NCBI RefSeq assembly: GCF_028858725.1
Contig: NC_084760.1
Coordinates: 81,226,367 to 81,290,366 of the forward strand
Source of the DNA: Colius striatus
Lineage: Eukaryota > Chordata > Aves > Coliiformes > Coliidae
Direction of reading: 5' to 3'
Length of the DNA: 64,000 nt
Position 1 is the first letter of the stretch, and every line of letters starts with the position of its first letter. Shown piece after piece: positions 35,803 to 49,262 of the stretch. Under the pieces are notes generated by a model. The model worked only from the letters and a program-made list of their open reading frames with translations, did not search any database and was not told the origin of the DNA. Made by a program: the position numbers and the translations under genes.

Positions 35803-37799
35803 CCTCTGAGCAGTACCCGTCTTCTTGGTCAAACATGCTCCTTCAGTGACAGCTCCTAGAAGATACACAGTTGGCTTTACTTCTATATAGAACTAAGAGA
35901 AGCCTCTAACCTTATTATTGGATAATAATACCAAATAATAGCTGAGACATACAAAAGAGACAGGTGAAAAGAGGAAGATTCCAGAATTGTCTTCTGTGAG
36001 GCTTCTACTCTTCCCCTGAAAACATCTAGCAGTCAAGAAAACCATTTAGTACACTACTCATAACACAGGCCTGACAAAGTATGGCAACCTCTGCTTTACT
36101 TGATGAACAGATTAGACGATTTGAAAAGCTCACTGGCAAATGCTTTGTTGTTGGACACCTCTGAACATTTTCATCAAGATACAGGGCCCTCTCACTATTC
36201 TCTGGCAATGACTGAAAGCAGAACTGGGATTACAAGTTTTCAGACTCCTCTTGCATTATAACATGCCCTTCAGTGGATTCACTAATTCTCTGTCAAGTAT
36301 TACAAAAAATCAGTTAAAAAAAACTTTTTAAATTAATCCAAATGTAAATGCTTCTGGTACAATTTTCCTTAGAGATCACTGCATTTTTTCCTCTACATAT
36401 TTGATTAACTAGTTCACAAATATATCAATCTACTCTGGCACTATTGGTTATTAGTGCAGTTCAATGAGGCTCTTCTCTATATAAAACTAACATACAAGCC
36501 TAAAACAAAGTGTATTTAAATCAGACCTCCAGTATACTATGTTTTTGGCAAATATTCATCAAGTCCCATATGGAAAATAAAGAAGTTGAAATGACAGACC
36601 ACTTGTCACATTCAGCTGCACTTAGAAAATTCCTGTTAAACACTCAGGTATTTTATGTCTTTCCTATTGCCTTTTTTTGGCTTTCTTTCCTTTTTCCTCA
36701 CATGGCAGACAAGAAGAGTGTAACAAATTCTATGCTTCACTAGCAGAAGGATTTGCACCCAGCAGAACACACAGCCTTGAGAACTCTGAAGAGGAGCCCA
36801 TGCTCCCAACTGTCACTAGTCTTCTGCTGAAGGCAAGGATCTGTGAATAGATGTTGGCAAAGTGAGTGTTCTCTTCTTCTTCTACAAAGAATTTAAGTTG
36901 ACGATGACAACCTTCTTCTGCTACCAGACACTTCTTTAACTCAAGGGGAGGAGGTCGATGCTGTGCAACTGAAACATTCCAGCCCTTTTGATGGTTCATA
37001 CCCAGTTCTGTATTGTTACATGATGGAAATCTTGTTTTCAGATGCTTTGTTTTTAAATTTAGGAAATTGTACACGTAAGTCCAGGCACACGTGCATAGAT
37101 ACTTGCTAAGAATGTTCTCATGGCTTCGGAATCAGAAAATCATGCAAAGGACAGAAATGTTAGAATTCAAGATGTATATACAAAGTTTTTCACTGAATCA
37201 CAGAATCATAATACAGTCCCTAGCTGGTTAATTTAATTTCATTTTTTTCAGCTCCCTAAGGATTTTTACAAGGTCTCATGCTCCTTCATACTTGTTTCTT
37301 GTCCCAGAGTCTTGCCTCTTTTTTACTTAAAAAAAAACCAAAAAAACACAACCAAAAGATGAAAGTTTTGCAGAGAATGAACACAGTGATCATAAATGCC
37401 AAAGGGTGTTGAGCATTGCATAAGCAACTTAAAGCACTTTTTATTCCTGTGGCTGTTTTGTGGATCCCTGCTACATTATCTGTGGGCTTGTTTGGCAGAA
37501 TCACACAAAAAGCAGCTGCAGAAAACAGCTGTGCTGCACTGTGAACAGAGTTTATCTCACAAGGTGTCCTCAGTATCACCTAGGAGCAGCCAAAACCAAC
37601 AGCCCCTTTCAACTTTCTTATTCGTTTAGCTCTCTTGCTCCAAAAAGTGCCAAACAGCACCCCAGTTGAATTTATGGTGTCATCTGAAGACAAATTAAAG
37701 GGAGAAGTGTTCAGACATATCAGTAGCAGAAAAAAAAAAAAAAGTGGAAATGATTCATGTTGTCCTCAGAGAAGGGTTTGACTCGCTCCCAGTAATAAG
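35803..37799. other. Unique non-coding stretch
   Basis: No exon or RNA gene recognised. A-rich runs lie at 37,326-37,346 and 37,730-37,743. A short GAATCACAGAATCAT at 37,196-37,210 resembles an antisense CR1 tail but has no CR1 body beside it. Confidence 0.5.
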
Positions 37800-38060
37800 A
37801 AAGGGAGATGTGTCTTCGTCAGTGATGGTACATTAAAATATTGAATCACTGCCCCTTAAATGGACGCTGTGTGTCCTGAGCCCTGAAAAGAGGCCCAAAA
37901 TGTAGGAGATGGTGTAATTAAAGACTATCAAAGCACAGGTGCACAAGCCACTACAGGAAATTGCCTCGTCAGTGTTAATTCGGGCATTGCTTCCATTTTG
38001 AGTGCCTGCCTTTGTGACCCTGTTAATATTTTCCAGTCACAGGTATGAATATGCATAGGC
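37800..38060. other. Candidate conserved non-coding element
   Basis: Mixed-composition sequence with ACATTAAAATATTGAATCAC, GTGTAATTAAAGAC, GTGTTAATTCGGGC and TGTTAATATT. It holds several homeodomain-type cores and no simple repeat or transposon similarity. It has the look of an enhancer-type conserved element. No comparison is possible here, so this is a weak call. Confidence 0.25.
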
Positions 38061-41000
38061 ATACATGTGTGCATGTGTAGCTTTGATCTACAGTTGTAGT
38101 GGTAATGCTGTCCTCATGAAATTCCTAACAGGTGAATGATGAGTATAGTCAGGAAACAATTTCATAGCTTCTACATCCAAATGGGGCAATTATGTTAATT
38201 CGTCAAATAAATCAGACCAAATAGTTTCACTTAAACGAATGTGATTATGTGCAATTATGGCCATCCCCTCTCATCCAACTATGGTCTTTGAGGTTGCGTT
38301 GCTGCAGTTTGAATGGCTACTAGTTACATATGCTGCTTAACTCCTTTCAAAGGGAAGAAACACTCTCATGGGACTGGAAGCCACAGGCTCGGGCTTCAAA
38401 CCCTCCACACACTCCAGGACTGCCTTTTCCAAAAGCAAAATTCAGTTTCCCTGTGTTCTGCTACCTAACCAGATTACCATTCCTCCAGACATTAAATTAA
38501 ATCGTAAAGCACTTCCTTCTGCAGCATGAGTCTCATGCAGGTTCACTGTCACAGCTGCATAGTGCAAATGATTTCCCCTTCTCCAGCTCACTGACTCCCA
38601 TTACAGACAGAGAGAAATCAAGGCTGTCTGAACATCCAAGTGAATTTACACTGAGGTAACACATAGCTGAGATCCGTGATGCCTCTCATGGTTGCTTCTC
38701 TAATTAGGTAGTGGAGAGATCAGAAGAAACGTCTTGAAAGAGAGCACAGAAGTGAGGGCAAGTGAGGGAGTATGTCAGGAAAGAAGGGAAGATGACGCAG
38801 GGAGAAATGCAGGTTTTTTGGATGCCATGCTTCACCTAGATGCAAAATACACAATTGCAAGTCATTGGGCTGTTTTATTAGGTAAGGAATACTTATTTGA
38901 CATGAAGGGAGAACCAGATTTCAGTAAATATACATATATAGAAAGTATCTTCTCAAATAGCAAGTAAAAGGTGAATAGATATTTCATTTCACAGACTATG
39001 ACAGACTTGCAGTTATCCAGCCCATACCCAGATAGCCACTTTCCAGAGTGGTAAGAATTTGAGGAGTTAATGCTAGCCCGGCATTTTGTGTAGTCATTTA
39101 AGTCAGACAGCAAGCTACCAGCTCAAAACATCAATACCCGACTCACACTGTGCCCTGTTGCAAGTCACTGCACAACATTCAGTGCAAAATAATACTCCTT
39201 GGAGTAGCCAAGTCACTCAGTGAAGCCTAACCAGCAAGTTCATAGGAAAACAGGGAAGCATTCATGTGTTCCAACTCTATCTTTCACTACCATGGAAAGG
39301 TCTTAAGCTTGCCTTACAGAAAGCATGGTCCGTGTTTACAGACATTAAAGCCAATATGTTGATGACGCCATAGGTGAGAGGAAGAGCTGTACTCTGGCAG
39401 CTGGCATACCAGCCCCACAGCTCTCCTCCTGCTGCACTGCAGAGCTTCTGCTGCTGCTATATCTGACATGAACTAAAAGAAAAGGTAAGGTTCACACTCT
39501 CTTTTTCGAGCCCCTCACTCCATCTTACATGTTCTCACCTATCTCCTCCAGTTTTCAGAAGTGGCAGTGTAGAGTTTTAATTCCCATCTTTGAATAATTT
39601 TGTGATGCATTTTTGGAACTGAATAGTGGCTGCCATGAGGGACAAATGGTTTGACCTGTGAAGTAGTTACCTGGTCAACACCAATTTAAGTTGTTGAGAC
39701 CAGAGCAGGTAGCAGCAGCCCTTGGTGCTATAGGACTGTACCATTTATTGGCTTTTCAGTGCATCTGATATGCATCAGTAATGAGGCCTAGGAATGGAGA
39801 ATGTCTGAAAGCAAAGTTTAAAACCAAAACCATAATGGCAATAAACCGCAAGGAGGAAAATGAGAAATAGCAAGTAGTAAAAAAAAGAAGGGTCAGGGAC
39901 ACCTCCTAAATCAGCTTTCCTATTAAAAACGTTTCAACGTGGGCACCTATATCATATGTTAACTCCTGGTTTGCACCAATGGGAGAACCACCTGGAGAGT
40001 TAAAGGGTTGTTGAGACTTTGTTGCTGAGTTTCCCTCCTGCCACCTGGCAAGCTACAGCACATCTGACCACCTCCAATACCTCACCATAACGCATGTTAT
40101 CTCTCTGAGCCTCCCTTCCCCTGTCCTCTCTCCATTGTGGGGAGCAGCTCACTAGGAACACAACTGGTGAGAAGTACCTCTCACTGACACACAACAAAAT
40201 GTTCCCAGGAAAGCCCAGCCCACAGCTAATGAAAGCACCTTGTGCTGACAGCAGCTGCTGTAGAGGGAAATGTCAGGGGGACTATTACCAATAGCGACTT
40301 CACTTAGCTGACAGCAACCCTGGCCTTTGCTGTACCCAGAGACAATTTGTTTTCCTGACTGCTGGAAAGTACTAAGAGACATTACAAAAATGATGCATGC
40401 CCTGACCCTATCTCATCATCATTTGCTACGAGAGCCTTCAGGCTCTCTCCTGAAGGCTGCAGCTGCCAGTGGCTGTGGCAAAGCTTCCCATTGGCTCCAT
40501 ATGGTGATTCACAACTTGGCATTTAGTGGGGGCTGTTTCTGTTGGACCAGTTCACTCCTGAGCCAGGAGCAGGACACTGCAGGCAAAAAGGTTCATAGAT
40601 ATCTGCCATTCCCTTGCTGTTCAGCTCATGCACTTTTCTTTATACTCTGGATATATTTGCAGTAATAAAGAGTGAAACATCACTTCTAAATGGCAGCTTA
40701 GAGACAGCTGCAGAAGACAAAGTAATAGCCATAGGAAACACATTTCAATTACCCAGAGAAATCGCTTCAAAATCAAGCTGGATGCCCATTCAGGTCACAG
40801 ATACCCAAGATATCCACACAAATGTCCTTATAGATGATCAGACCCAGACAATTCAAGATCCAAGGGAACACACAGTCCAGAGAACAGCTTCTGAAGCTCT
40901 GATGCTCTGACTACTGAAATCTTCAGGTACATAGAAACCGAAGATCGAAAATGCACGGAGACAAAAAACTTCACCTCAAGCTGAACTGATCATCCATGCA

Positions 41001-44000
41001 GTCTGGAGAGCTCAAAAGGCTCTTACTATCTAGGGAAGCTGCTAGACAAACATTCCCTTCTGCTGTTCCCAGATTGCTGGAAGTATGCTCACTGCAGTCA
41101 CCCAGTGAGGGTATTAGGTGTGGGTCAGCAAGAATATCCTGCACACAAGGGAAAACACGACTCCTGGAAGACCAGATGAAAGGACATGAGCTGGTGTTGT
41201 ACCAGAGGAGAGGGAGAGGTCCCAGACGTTTCACAGAGAGAAGATTCCACTAATCCATCACTCCAGCAACACTGGAAAGCCATAAATTAATTGCAGTGAA
41301 ACACATGAAATTCTTCTCGCTAAGGAGATTCATGGACTGAGACAAGAGCTTCATGGCTTCTAGCAAGATGGAGAGCAGAGAGCGCAACAGGTGTATGAGA
41401 AGACACAGGGGAACAAGAGCAAGTGGCAGTACCACTCAGCCACTCATGGCTGTCCTCCACTGTAAGAAAGATTTTGCTTCTTGGCTTTCCTGGCCCGCCT
41501 TTACGCTTCTCGTAGAAGACAGTTCACTGTTGACCACGAAGGATCATTACAACCGAGACAGCTTATTGCTCTCAGGCATCACGTCACCAGCATCTTTATG
41601 CTACAAAGTGTATCTGGAAAGCAGAGGCTCTCTCCTGACTCAGTTGCCCATTGGCATGCACAGGATGGCATGAAAACAGTTAAAAATGCACCTAACAGAA
41701 AGGATTTAAGGAGAAGAGAGTGAAGTCAAGTCAGTTTGACCAAAGCTACCTTTTTGTTCTGTCTTTCCATGAAAGATTCATAGGATTTATTTGTTCTGTC
41801 TTTGGAAACCATAATATTCTGTATTTACCACAACAAAATTTTTCTTTCTGTAGTCCATCTACATGAATGTTACTAAAGACAATAACAACTGAATAAATAC
41901 AACTTCTTCTGGGGTTTTGGGAGGCTAAGCTCCTTCAGTAGCTCTTGTCTCAAGTTTTCTACAGCAGTTACAGATCTTCCTTAAGAGACCAATCCAGTTT
42001 CCTCGAGCAGCAGAGAGGACTACAGTTAATTTTATTTAAATTTTGTGCCAGATCTGGCATATAATCGATATACCTTTGCCATCCTCTGGCCTGCACGAAG
42101 AAATCTTGTGTTTTTTCCCCCAATAGCTGTATTTAGAGCATAGGAGAACTAGACTGCCATTCAGTTATCTGGTTCCATTTCCATCCCTGCCATCATTTCC
42201 CTTTTCTAGGTCTTCTTTTGCCTTTCTGTGGGATATAGGCAACCAGCTTTGTAAAGCTGAGAGCTTCTTGCTGCCTGTGAGGGAAGCAGCTGGTACAAAG
42301 GGACTGGGAATCCAACTGTAATCTCTGATTCTAATATAAACAGACATCTTTAATTCAGCAATATGATGTTATTGATACCATTTTGTGAAACAGAGAAGTA
42401 AACTCCTTTCACATTCTTGGCGTGATTTGTATCTCTGAATCATCATTATCCTCAAACAAAACATTTGTAGACTCCTTTGCCTTGCAGTCCAGTGACTCTT
42501 GTAGTGTGCACCTGCCCTCAGAGAAGCTGCCAAGTTTGCACTCAGGTCCAGGTTTATTTAGAATAATGCTCAGGCAGGAATTATACAAATTTCACGTGGG
42601 AGGCTGGCCCTTTCAATAGTATAAATCAGCAGCAAAAGGTCTGATTTCAAGACACTACAGCTCTAGGGAAGCTTCATCACTCATATTAAGCTCTAGGTCC
42701 TGGATATGAAACAAATCTGTAGAAGCAGAAGGTCTACTTGAGCAGGCAGGAGCACCAGCAGCCACAACTGCAGGTGGAAAAACGTTATGCTCAACTCTTT
42801 ACAGGAGGTCTGAGTCCTATAAGCCTCTTTCTAAAGGCTTTTTTTCCAACACATCAGTTTTGACTGCAGGTATTGGACAGGCTGCTCAGTTGTCAGATCT
42901 GTGTCAGTCAGGCCTTCCATGCTAAATCAACTTCATCCCACTTACTGAGGAGAAATACACTTCTGCTGGAATTATTCTTCAGTGCTTTTGCTATTGGGAG
43001 CACAGCTCCAGCAATATATGAACAGCAAACCCTGCAAACACTTCCTTTCAGTTCTGCTGATGCTCTCCAGCTCATTTGTGCAGTGACTGTGGCTATGTCT
43101 GAGTGTACTTAGCACGCTCCCCAACTCCTGAGCTGGATTTCCCACAATGTCAGATCTTACATCTCCCCTGTGTGACCAAGGTAGCTTTTAAAATGAGGTT
43201 TCCTGACAAAAATATGTGGATACTTCCTTTGCCACTCCAACATCATCCCGCTGTTATATTGCATTTGGAAAATACAAATGAGCATCCTTTCCCAGGAATT
43301 CAACTAGATTTACACATCATAAGGACACTTATCAGAGGCTCTATATTTATGCATCAGAGAACAATTACAGTCCATTGCTTAAGAGATAACAGTTAGTCCT
43401 CTACAGCAGCTGAAGGAAGGAAGGACAGGAGAAAAGCTTTAGCCTGAAAAATGAGTCTGTCCAGGGCTATGGGCTCACCCTCACTTTCCTTCCAGCCCCT
43501 CTGGCAATGGGCATTAAAATGTCTCTGGCAGAGCTGAGGGGGACTTGGTGAAACACATCTCTGAATTAGGAACTGGAAGTTCTCCAGGATGGCATAATCT
43601 TTTGTTATTAAGCTGTCTCACTCATTTCACAGTAGATACAGAAAGATCAAACACTGCTTGCATTTACAGAGGGTACTGGTGCACCTTTTATGTCTGCCAT
43701 AAAAGCCAATTCTCTATGGCCTTGTTTTTTGCTTAGATGTCTTCTGGGGAAGAACACATTTGCTTTACACAGGGATGCAGGTAAAGGAAAAGAGTTGCAT
43801 CATTTTCTCTTGTTTATATTATTTTACAGGAAGAAGCTGAAAGAGGTGGGGTTTTGGGTGGTGGGTGTGTCTCATTTTCTTGGACTATTAGCAAATATCG
43901 AGGCTAATCTTGGTGAGGTTTAAGAAAAAAATTCAGGTCTACTACTTCTTGCTGTTGGTGGCCTCTTCACTCGGGGAGAGCAGGGCAGGCACAACAGGCA

Positions 44001-47000
44001 TCCATATTGATTCCCTATGGAATTGAGTAGTTGAGCACTACAGAATACAGAGGCAGAAAACGAGGCTGCTGTTTAATTGTTTCTAATAGTGATGCCTGTT
44101 GGGATGAGGAACAAGCTAGGGGGAGACCGCTGAGAAAAGAGTTATTAAATGAAAAAATAATACCTGCAACATAGCACACCAGGACAAGACTCACAAACTT
44201 TGGACCTAAACCAAAACTAACATGACTTAAATTCAAGGCCAGAGAAATGAACCACTTTTCCAGCAAGACATATGCTACCCTCCCATCAGGAAGATTTATT
44301 CACATACATCATATTCAAGGCCATCCCTTGCTTGTATGCCATGTGGTATGTAACCAAGACATAGCTCACTTTTCAACATCAAGGTAAAGAAATGACACAG
44401 GGGAAGGGGATTTCTATGCAAGAATGGGTCCATATATCTTTATGGAACGTCCAAGGCATAGCAGAACGGCATAGTACCGTCTACAGCAAGCAAGGTAAAG
44501 GTGTATGTCTTCAAGCCTCAGAAGGAGGACACATGCACAGGCTCAGATATCTAGCTACCTTATTGCATCAAAATGCATCAGACTCCCACTGAAGATAACA
44601 GAAGCCTGCTGTCAATATAATTTTGTTTTTCACTGATGGAGAGGAGCATGCCAGCTAGAGGTCCCTTTAAAAAAAGAAATAAATAAAATATCACCAAAAA
44701 AAAAAATCAGGTCTCTGGTACTCAGAGTTTAGCTTCCTCAGTCCTGATTTCAGTGTAACCAATAAGAGAAAAGAAAAACTTCCCTCATCTGACAGCCTAA
44801 GGGCCAGCACTTCTGCACAAGCACTGTATTCTTCCATGGGAACACAATTGTCATGCAAACACAACTGGCTCTTGGAAGCTCCCAGAGCTGAGAGGGCATA
44901 AGTATTCAGCAAATAAGCACACATCTATACATAACAAATCTGCATCTATTCAAGATGAAGCCTGGCTGCTGGCTAGCCACATAATACAGCATTCATGCCT
45001 ACGCAAGCCACTGTCATATTGCTGGCACTTTCATGCGGTCTCAGAGCCACGTACAACTAAATCTGTATAAAACCAGATCATCTGCTCCAAAGGAAAAGCA
45101 TAGAAATGGAATGTAACTCGGTGGGGGAAGGGAAAGGAAAGTTGCAGAAAAAATGACAATAAATGTAAGCATATTTGAATGACCGTGGTGTTCTTGTGGA
45201 ATTATAGCAGGAGAAAAAGGAAGAAATAACACCATTCCTTTTACACTGTCTACCATCTATGGCAACTTATGCTGCTGACACCAATTTCCACCATTTTCCA
45301 CTGGTCAATTAAATGCTGCATCACTCCCCATCAAACCTTTATTATAGTGGGATTGCTTCCTATACTAATTTCTTCAATATTTTGCCCAATTTGCTTGTGG
45401 GGACACCTGGTTAGGTTTGTCCTTCACACTGCAGAAGGCAGCTCCCACCTAGGTAAGGAGACTCCAGTAGTGATCCAGTGCTTGGCTTCAACATCAGTAA
45501 CCATGACCATGTGGATGCCTATAGCTTAATGCTTCATTTTCTCAATGTCTGATTGATCTGCAAGTTGTTAAGTTTCACTGGGAAAGGAGCACAGGATACT
45601 TTAATTGGACATCAGAGATTTATGTTTGATGTATCATTTCCACCAAGAGATTTGGACTCTCCTGAGACAGAAGCAGGTGCAGAAATGGCTATTCTGAGTC
45701 ACGCCAAAGATAAAACTGCTCAGGTGTCTTGTCTCTAACAACTGTCAGTAGCTAGCACTGAGGTGAACTGAGGAGGATGGAAATAGAGTGACCCTTTCCC
45801 AGTTACACTCTTCTACCTTCTGGCAACCTACTGTTCCGAAATTTTCTGTGACGTTATCACTCTTCACTTAAAAATAGCCTGTGACAGTTTCCTCTGTAAC
45901 TTTTTCTGACTGCATTTGATCATTTGACCGCATGCAGTGCATGCAGTTTAGTGGGAGTACAGACAGACCGTGGTAGAGACCCCAGGAGGCTGTTTCCATA
46001 CTTGAGACTTTATTCTGTGTGAGACTGAGCAGTGTGTGACACATGCTATGTTGGCATTGGCCGTTTTGGAGGCGAGTGGATACTTGACAACTTTTAAATG
46101 AGGTAAAAACTGAAATTCAGATGAAGTACTCAGACTGCAGACTCTTTCAATTAATTTCATTAGACAAGGGATCTCCCCCAGGCTACAAGGCTTCGAAGTG
46201 GTAGAGGAGATAAATTATCCTTCAAGTACAGATTCATGGCCATTCGCCACCTGGAAGTCTGCTTGGATTATTATTAATTTCCCCCCTCCTCAGTAGCAGT
46301 GTAAAATATCTGCAAACAGATTCAAGAAAAGGGGACATCTCTGGAATATAAACTCTGAGCTTCCCCTTGATTGCTTTCAAACTTCACTCTTGCAGCTTCC
46401 CAAATTCCCTCCTCCCTCTCCAAGACTATCAGGTTTTTCTCATTGTTTCTGAGGACTTGTTTAAAAAGACTGCCAGACATAATACTACCTCATCATTTCC
46501 TCCACTAGATGGATTACTTTGGGGAGGGGGGCAGAATACTGTGATTTTCATTGACCTTACGAAGAGACAGAGATAAATAACCTCTAAGGGGAGAAGTTAG
46601 TGTTCTATCATATGACGACACCAAAGAGCTTGGTAAAGCACAAATTGATTTGAAGTTAGGAGGACAACATACATGTAGAATGATAATCAATAGCTTTAGG
46701 AAAGTATTGTTCCATTTTTCAAGACACAGAGAAATTCACTTGCACTTATACATAAGTTATTTCTAAACATATTTCTTCTGCAGGTGGTTTAAAATCAAAA
46801 CAGTGGGAAGGAAAAAAATAAGAGAGGGAGATATTTTTTCAGAAGCTTCATGAACTTCTTCCCGTATATTTTGTGATGAGACAAATCTTGGGGAATAAAG
46901 AGAGTGACATTCTCAGCCTATTCTGTTTCCCCAACAGTAAGACAAAAGGCCTGATCTATACCCAGCACTGCACGAGACAGCCAGAGAGGGTTCCATGCAA

Positions 47001-49173
47001 GAGGGGTGCGAAGAAAGACCAAGAGGTCAAACAAGGGCTGTGTCTTTGGCCTCTGTAGGACTGCAATGACCCCAGCAAGTGCTGGGGCCCAGGAGGCAGC
47101 CCAAGACAGCAACTGTGTATTATAAAAGCTGATGATTGCATACTGCAGAGGAGTCCTGCTCCCAGATCAGCAGAAGACAACAAGGCAAAGTACTGATGTT
47201 AAGGTTCATGCTGCAGTGTAGAACCCCCCAAAGTGCTGGCCAGAGTTGGAATACCCTGATGCACTGTTATGGGAGAGTGTTGCTTTTAAACAGCTTGCAA
47301 ATTAGGCAAGTATAGAGGAAGATAAAGAGGTCTGTATAAACAAAGTGCTCTGGGGCCAGCAGACGTGTTTCACCTTTTCTCCCTCTTGCTGGGATGAATC
47401 TAAGTACCTTAGACTGTCCAGATACTGGAGGGCTGAGAAGAGTGGACACATGCACACACACTTCTGATTTTTGCCTTATCAGCTGTTTAAATGCTGCAGT
47501 CAAGCAGAGGGCTTAGAGGCAGGACTGCTGCAAGCTCTCTCCCTGCCATAGATAAACAAAACCAAAGCAGCCATCCTCTCTTCTTTTCAGGACTGATGAT
47601 ACCTTACCTGCTGGACAGAAGCTGCCCCAACCGCTGAGCTGCAGCAAGGGAGCAGGACAACCTACCACCAGGGCAGCTGAGTCACCTGTCACTGCCCATT
47701 CAGTACCTGGGAGGAAATTCCTGTGGGAATTGACACAAAACTCAATTGTTCTGGCTTGCAATCCCCTAATTTCATGTGCCACTTCCTCTCAAGACTGCAT
47801 GTATATGAACTCCAGGGAACCTTGAAATGAGGATCAATTTTGCACTAGTCACATGCACATCCCACCAATGTCTTTTACATTATGATAGCACTGCAGAAAT
47901 TCTATTTCCTTTTTTAATCCCATGAGATATATTGCTGCTGAGGACATGTGAAAGCAGAGCAGTTCCACCCTCCATGATTTGGTCAGCCCTGCACCACTGC
48001 TTTAGACTGCGTCTGGAAAAAGGTCTAAAATACAGTCAAGTTCCAGAAACTGAATTGTTTGTCTGCAGGCTAAAGTGTAAACATCAGGAAAGAAGGAAGG
48101 AGACCAGAGCTGAAGTGAAGATGAATGATAGGAGAGACCATGAATTAGTTCTTCAAGTCACAGATAGACTACACAGCAAAGCAGGAGACCACAGCACTAA
48201 AGCATCAATATCTTTCCCATCAGATGACTTCCCTTCTGCTTCTGCTCCCAGGAGAGGCACTGACAGATCTTCCCTTGCCAGACTCACTGCTGCTGTTGGT
48301 GTGATCTCCTCACAGGAGGAAGAGAAGTTACAGCTATGGTTGCTGTGTTCGGACAACATATTTGCTACTGATGTCCCTGCCTCCCACAGGGCATCTATGT
48401 ACACCTGTACATATATATATATGTGTGTGTGCACACATACAAGTGACGAGGATAAGCTGTCATACATTAAGAGCACTATTAACACTACGTAATGGAATTA
48501 TCAAAGCCACCCAAATGCTGGCATAATAGATAGTTCTTCATCATTAACAAAAACTGCCAACAGAATAGCTACCAGGATCCAAATGTTTAATTTTCAGACT
48601 GAGGAAGCACAAAGCTCTCCATGGGCTGCTCAACAGCGAGGTGATCCCATGACCAGTATCTCTGAGGCATTAAAGAGGGCAGAAACAACAGCAAGTTGAT
48701 ATCAATCAGATCAGAGCTAACCACTAGTCCCCAAAATAAGACTTTAATAACCTATGAAGTTAAACCTGTAATAAAAAAAAGAAAAATAATAAGCACTTCT
48801 ATTGTCATATCTGTGTCCCCTGGTCCCAGTCAGGACAGCAGCATGGCAGCACTGGGACACCTTCAGTGCCAGCTCAGCAGACTTGATTTTTTTCATCCAC
48901 CTCCAGGCTGGAAAAGGAGCCAGGGAGAGTTCCTGCTCCCTGAAATTATCATTAGTATTGCAAATGCAACTCAAAGCTCTGGCCAGGGCCCCACTCTGCT
49001 CATTTCATGGGCAGAACCTCAGTCAAAATGCTGGAGACACAAGCAGAAGCCTCAGAAACAAAACCCACAGGCTGCTTGTGTTGGAGCTCACACAAGCACC
49101 AGGAGCTTGCTGCCAGGCCATGGCCCCAGCGTATGGAGTGGCTCCCTGTTGTTGCCTGTCCCATGGCAAACGC
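38061..49173. other. Long unique non-coding stretch
   Basis: About 11 kb with no recognised transposon, exon or RNA gene. The 186-codon frame at 47,932-48,492 ends in a TA/TG microsatellite (48,411-48,431) and has no domain. About one frame of that length is expected by chance in a window this size. GCATGCAGTGCATGC at 45,930-45,944 is a 7-bp-arm palindrome. From about 48,820 the sequence becomes GC-richer with few stops in several frames, leading into the LTR relic at 49,174. Confidence 0.5.
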
Positions 49174-49262
49174 TGTGGTAAAGCCTGGCAAAGAGCCAGG
49201 TGCCAGGTGCCCACCAAGTCCTTTTATGACTCTCCCTCCTGTCACCATCAGACAAGGGGCTG
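49174..49262 (-). mobile_element. LTR 3'-end relic, antisense
   Basis: Read on the + strand it begins TGTGGTAAAGCCTGGC. It then has TGCCAGGTGCCCACCAAG at 49,201-49,218, an exact 18-base match to LTR D at 32,088-32,105, followed by a decayed GACTCTCCCTCCTGTCACC. This is the reverse complement of the conserved 3' end of the A/D families. The rest of the LTR is not recognisable. Confidence 0.5.

Noticed and set aside
37196..37210. Antisense CR1 tail (GAATCACAGAATCAT)
   Set aside because: Only about 15 bases match, and no CR1 body follows on the expected side.
47932..48492. 186-codon + strand frame as a gene
   Set aside because: No domain, and it ends in a TA/TG microsatellite. The length is about what one expects once by chance in 64 kb.
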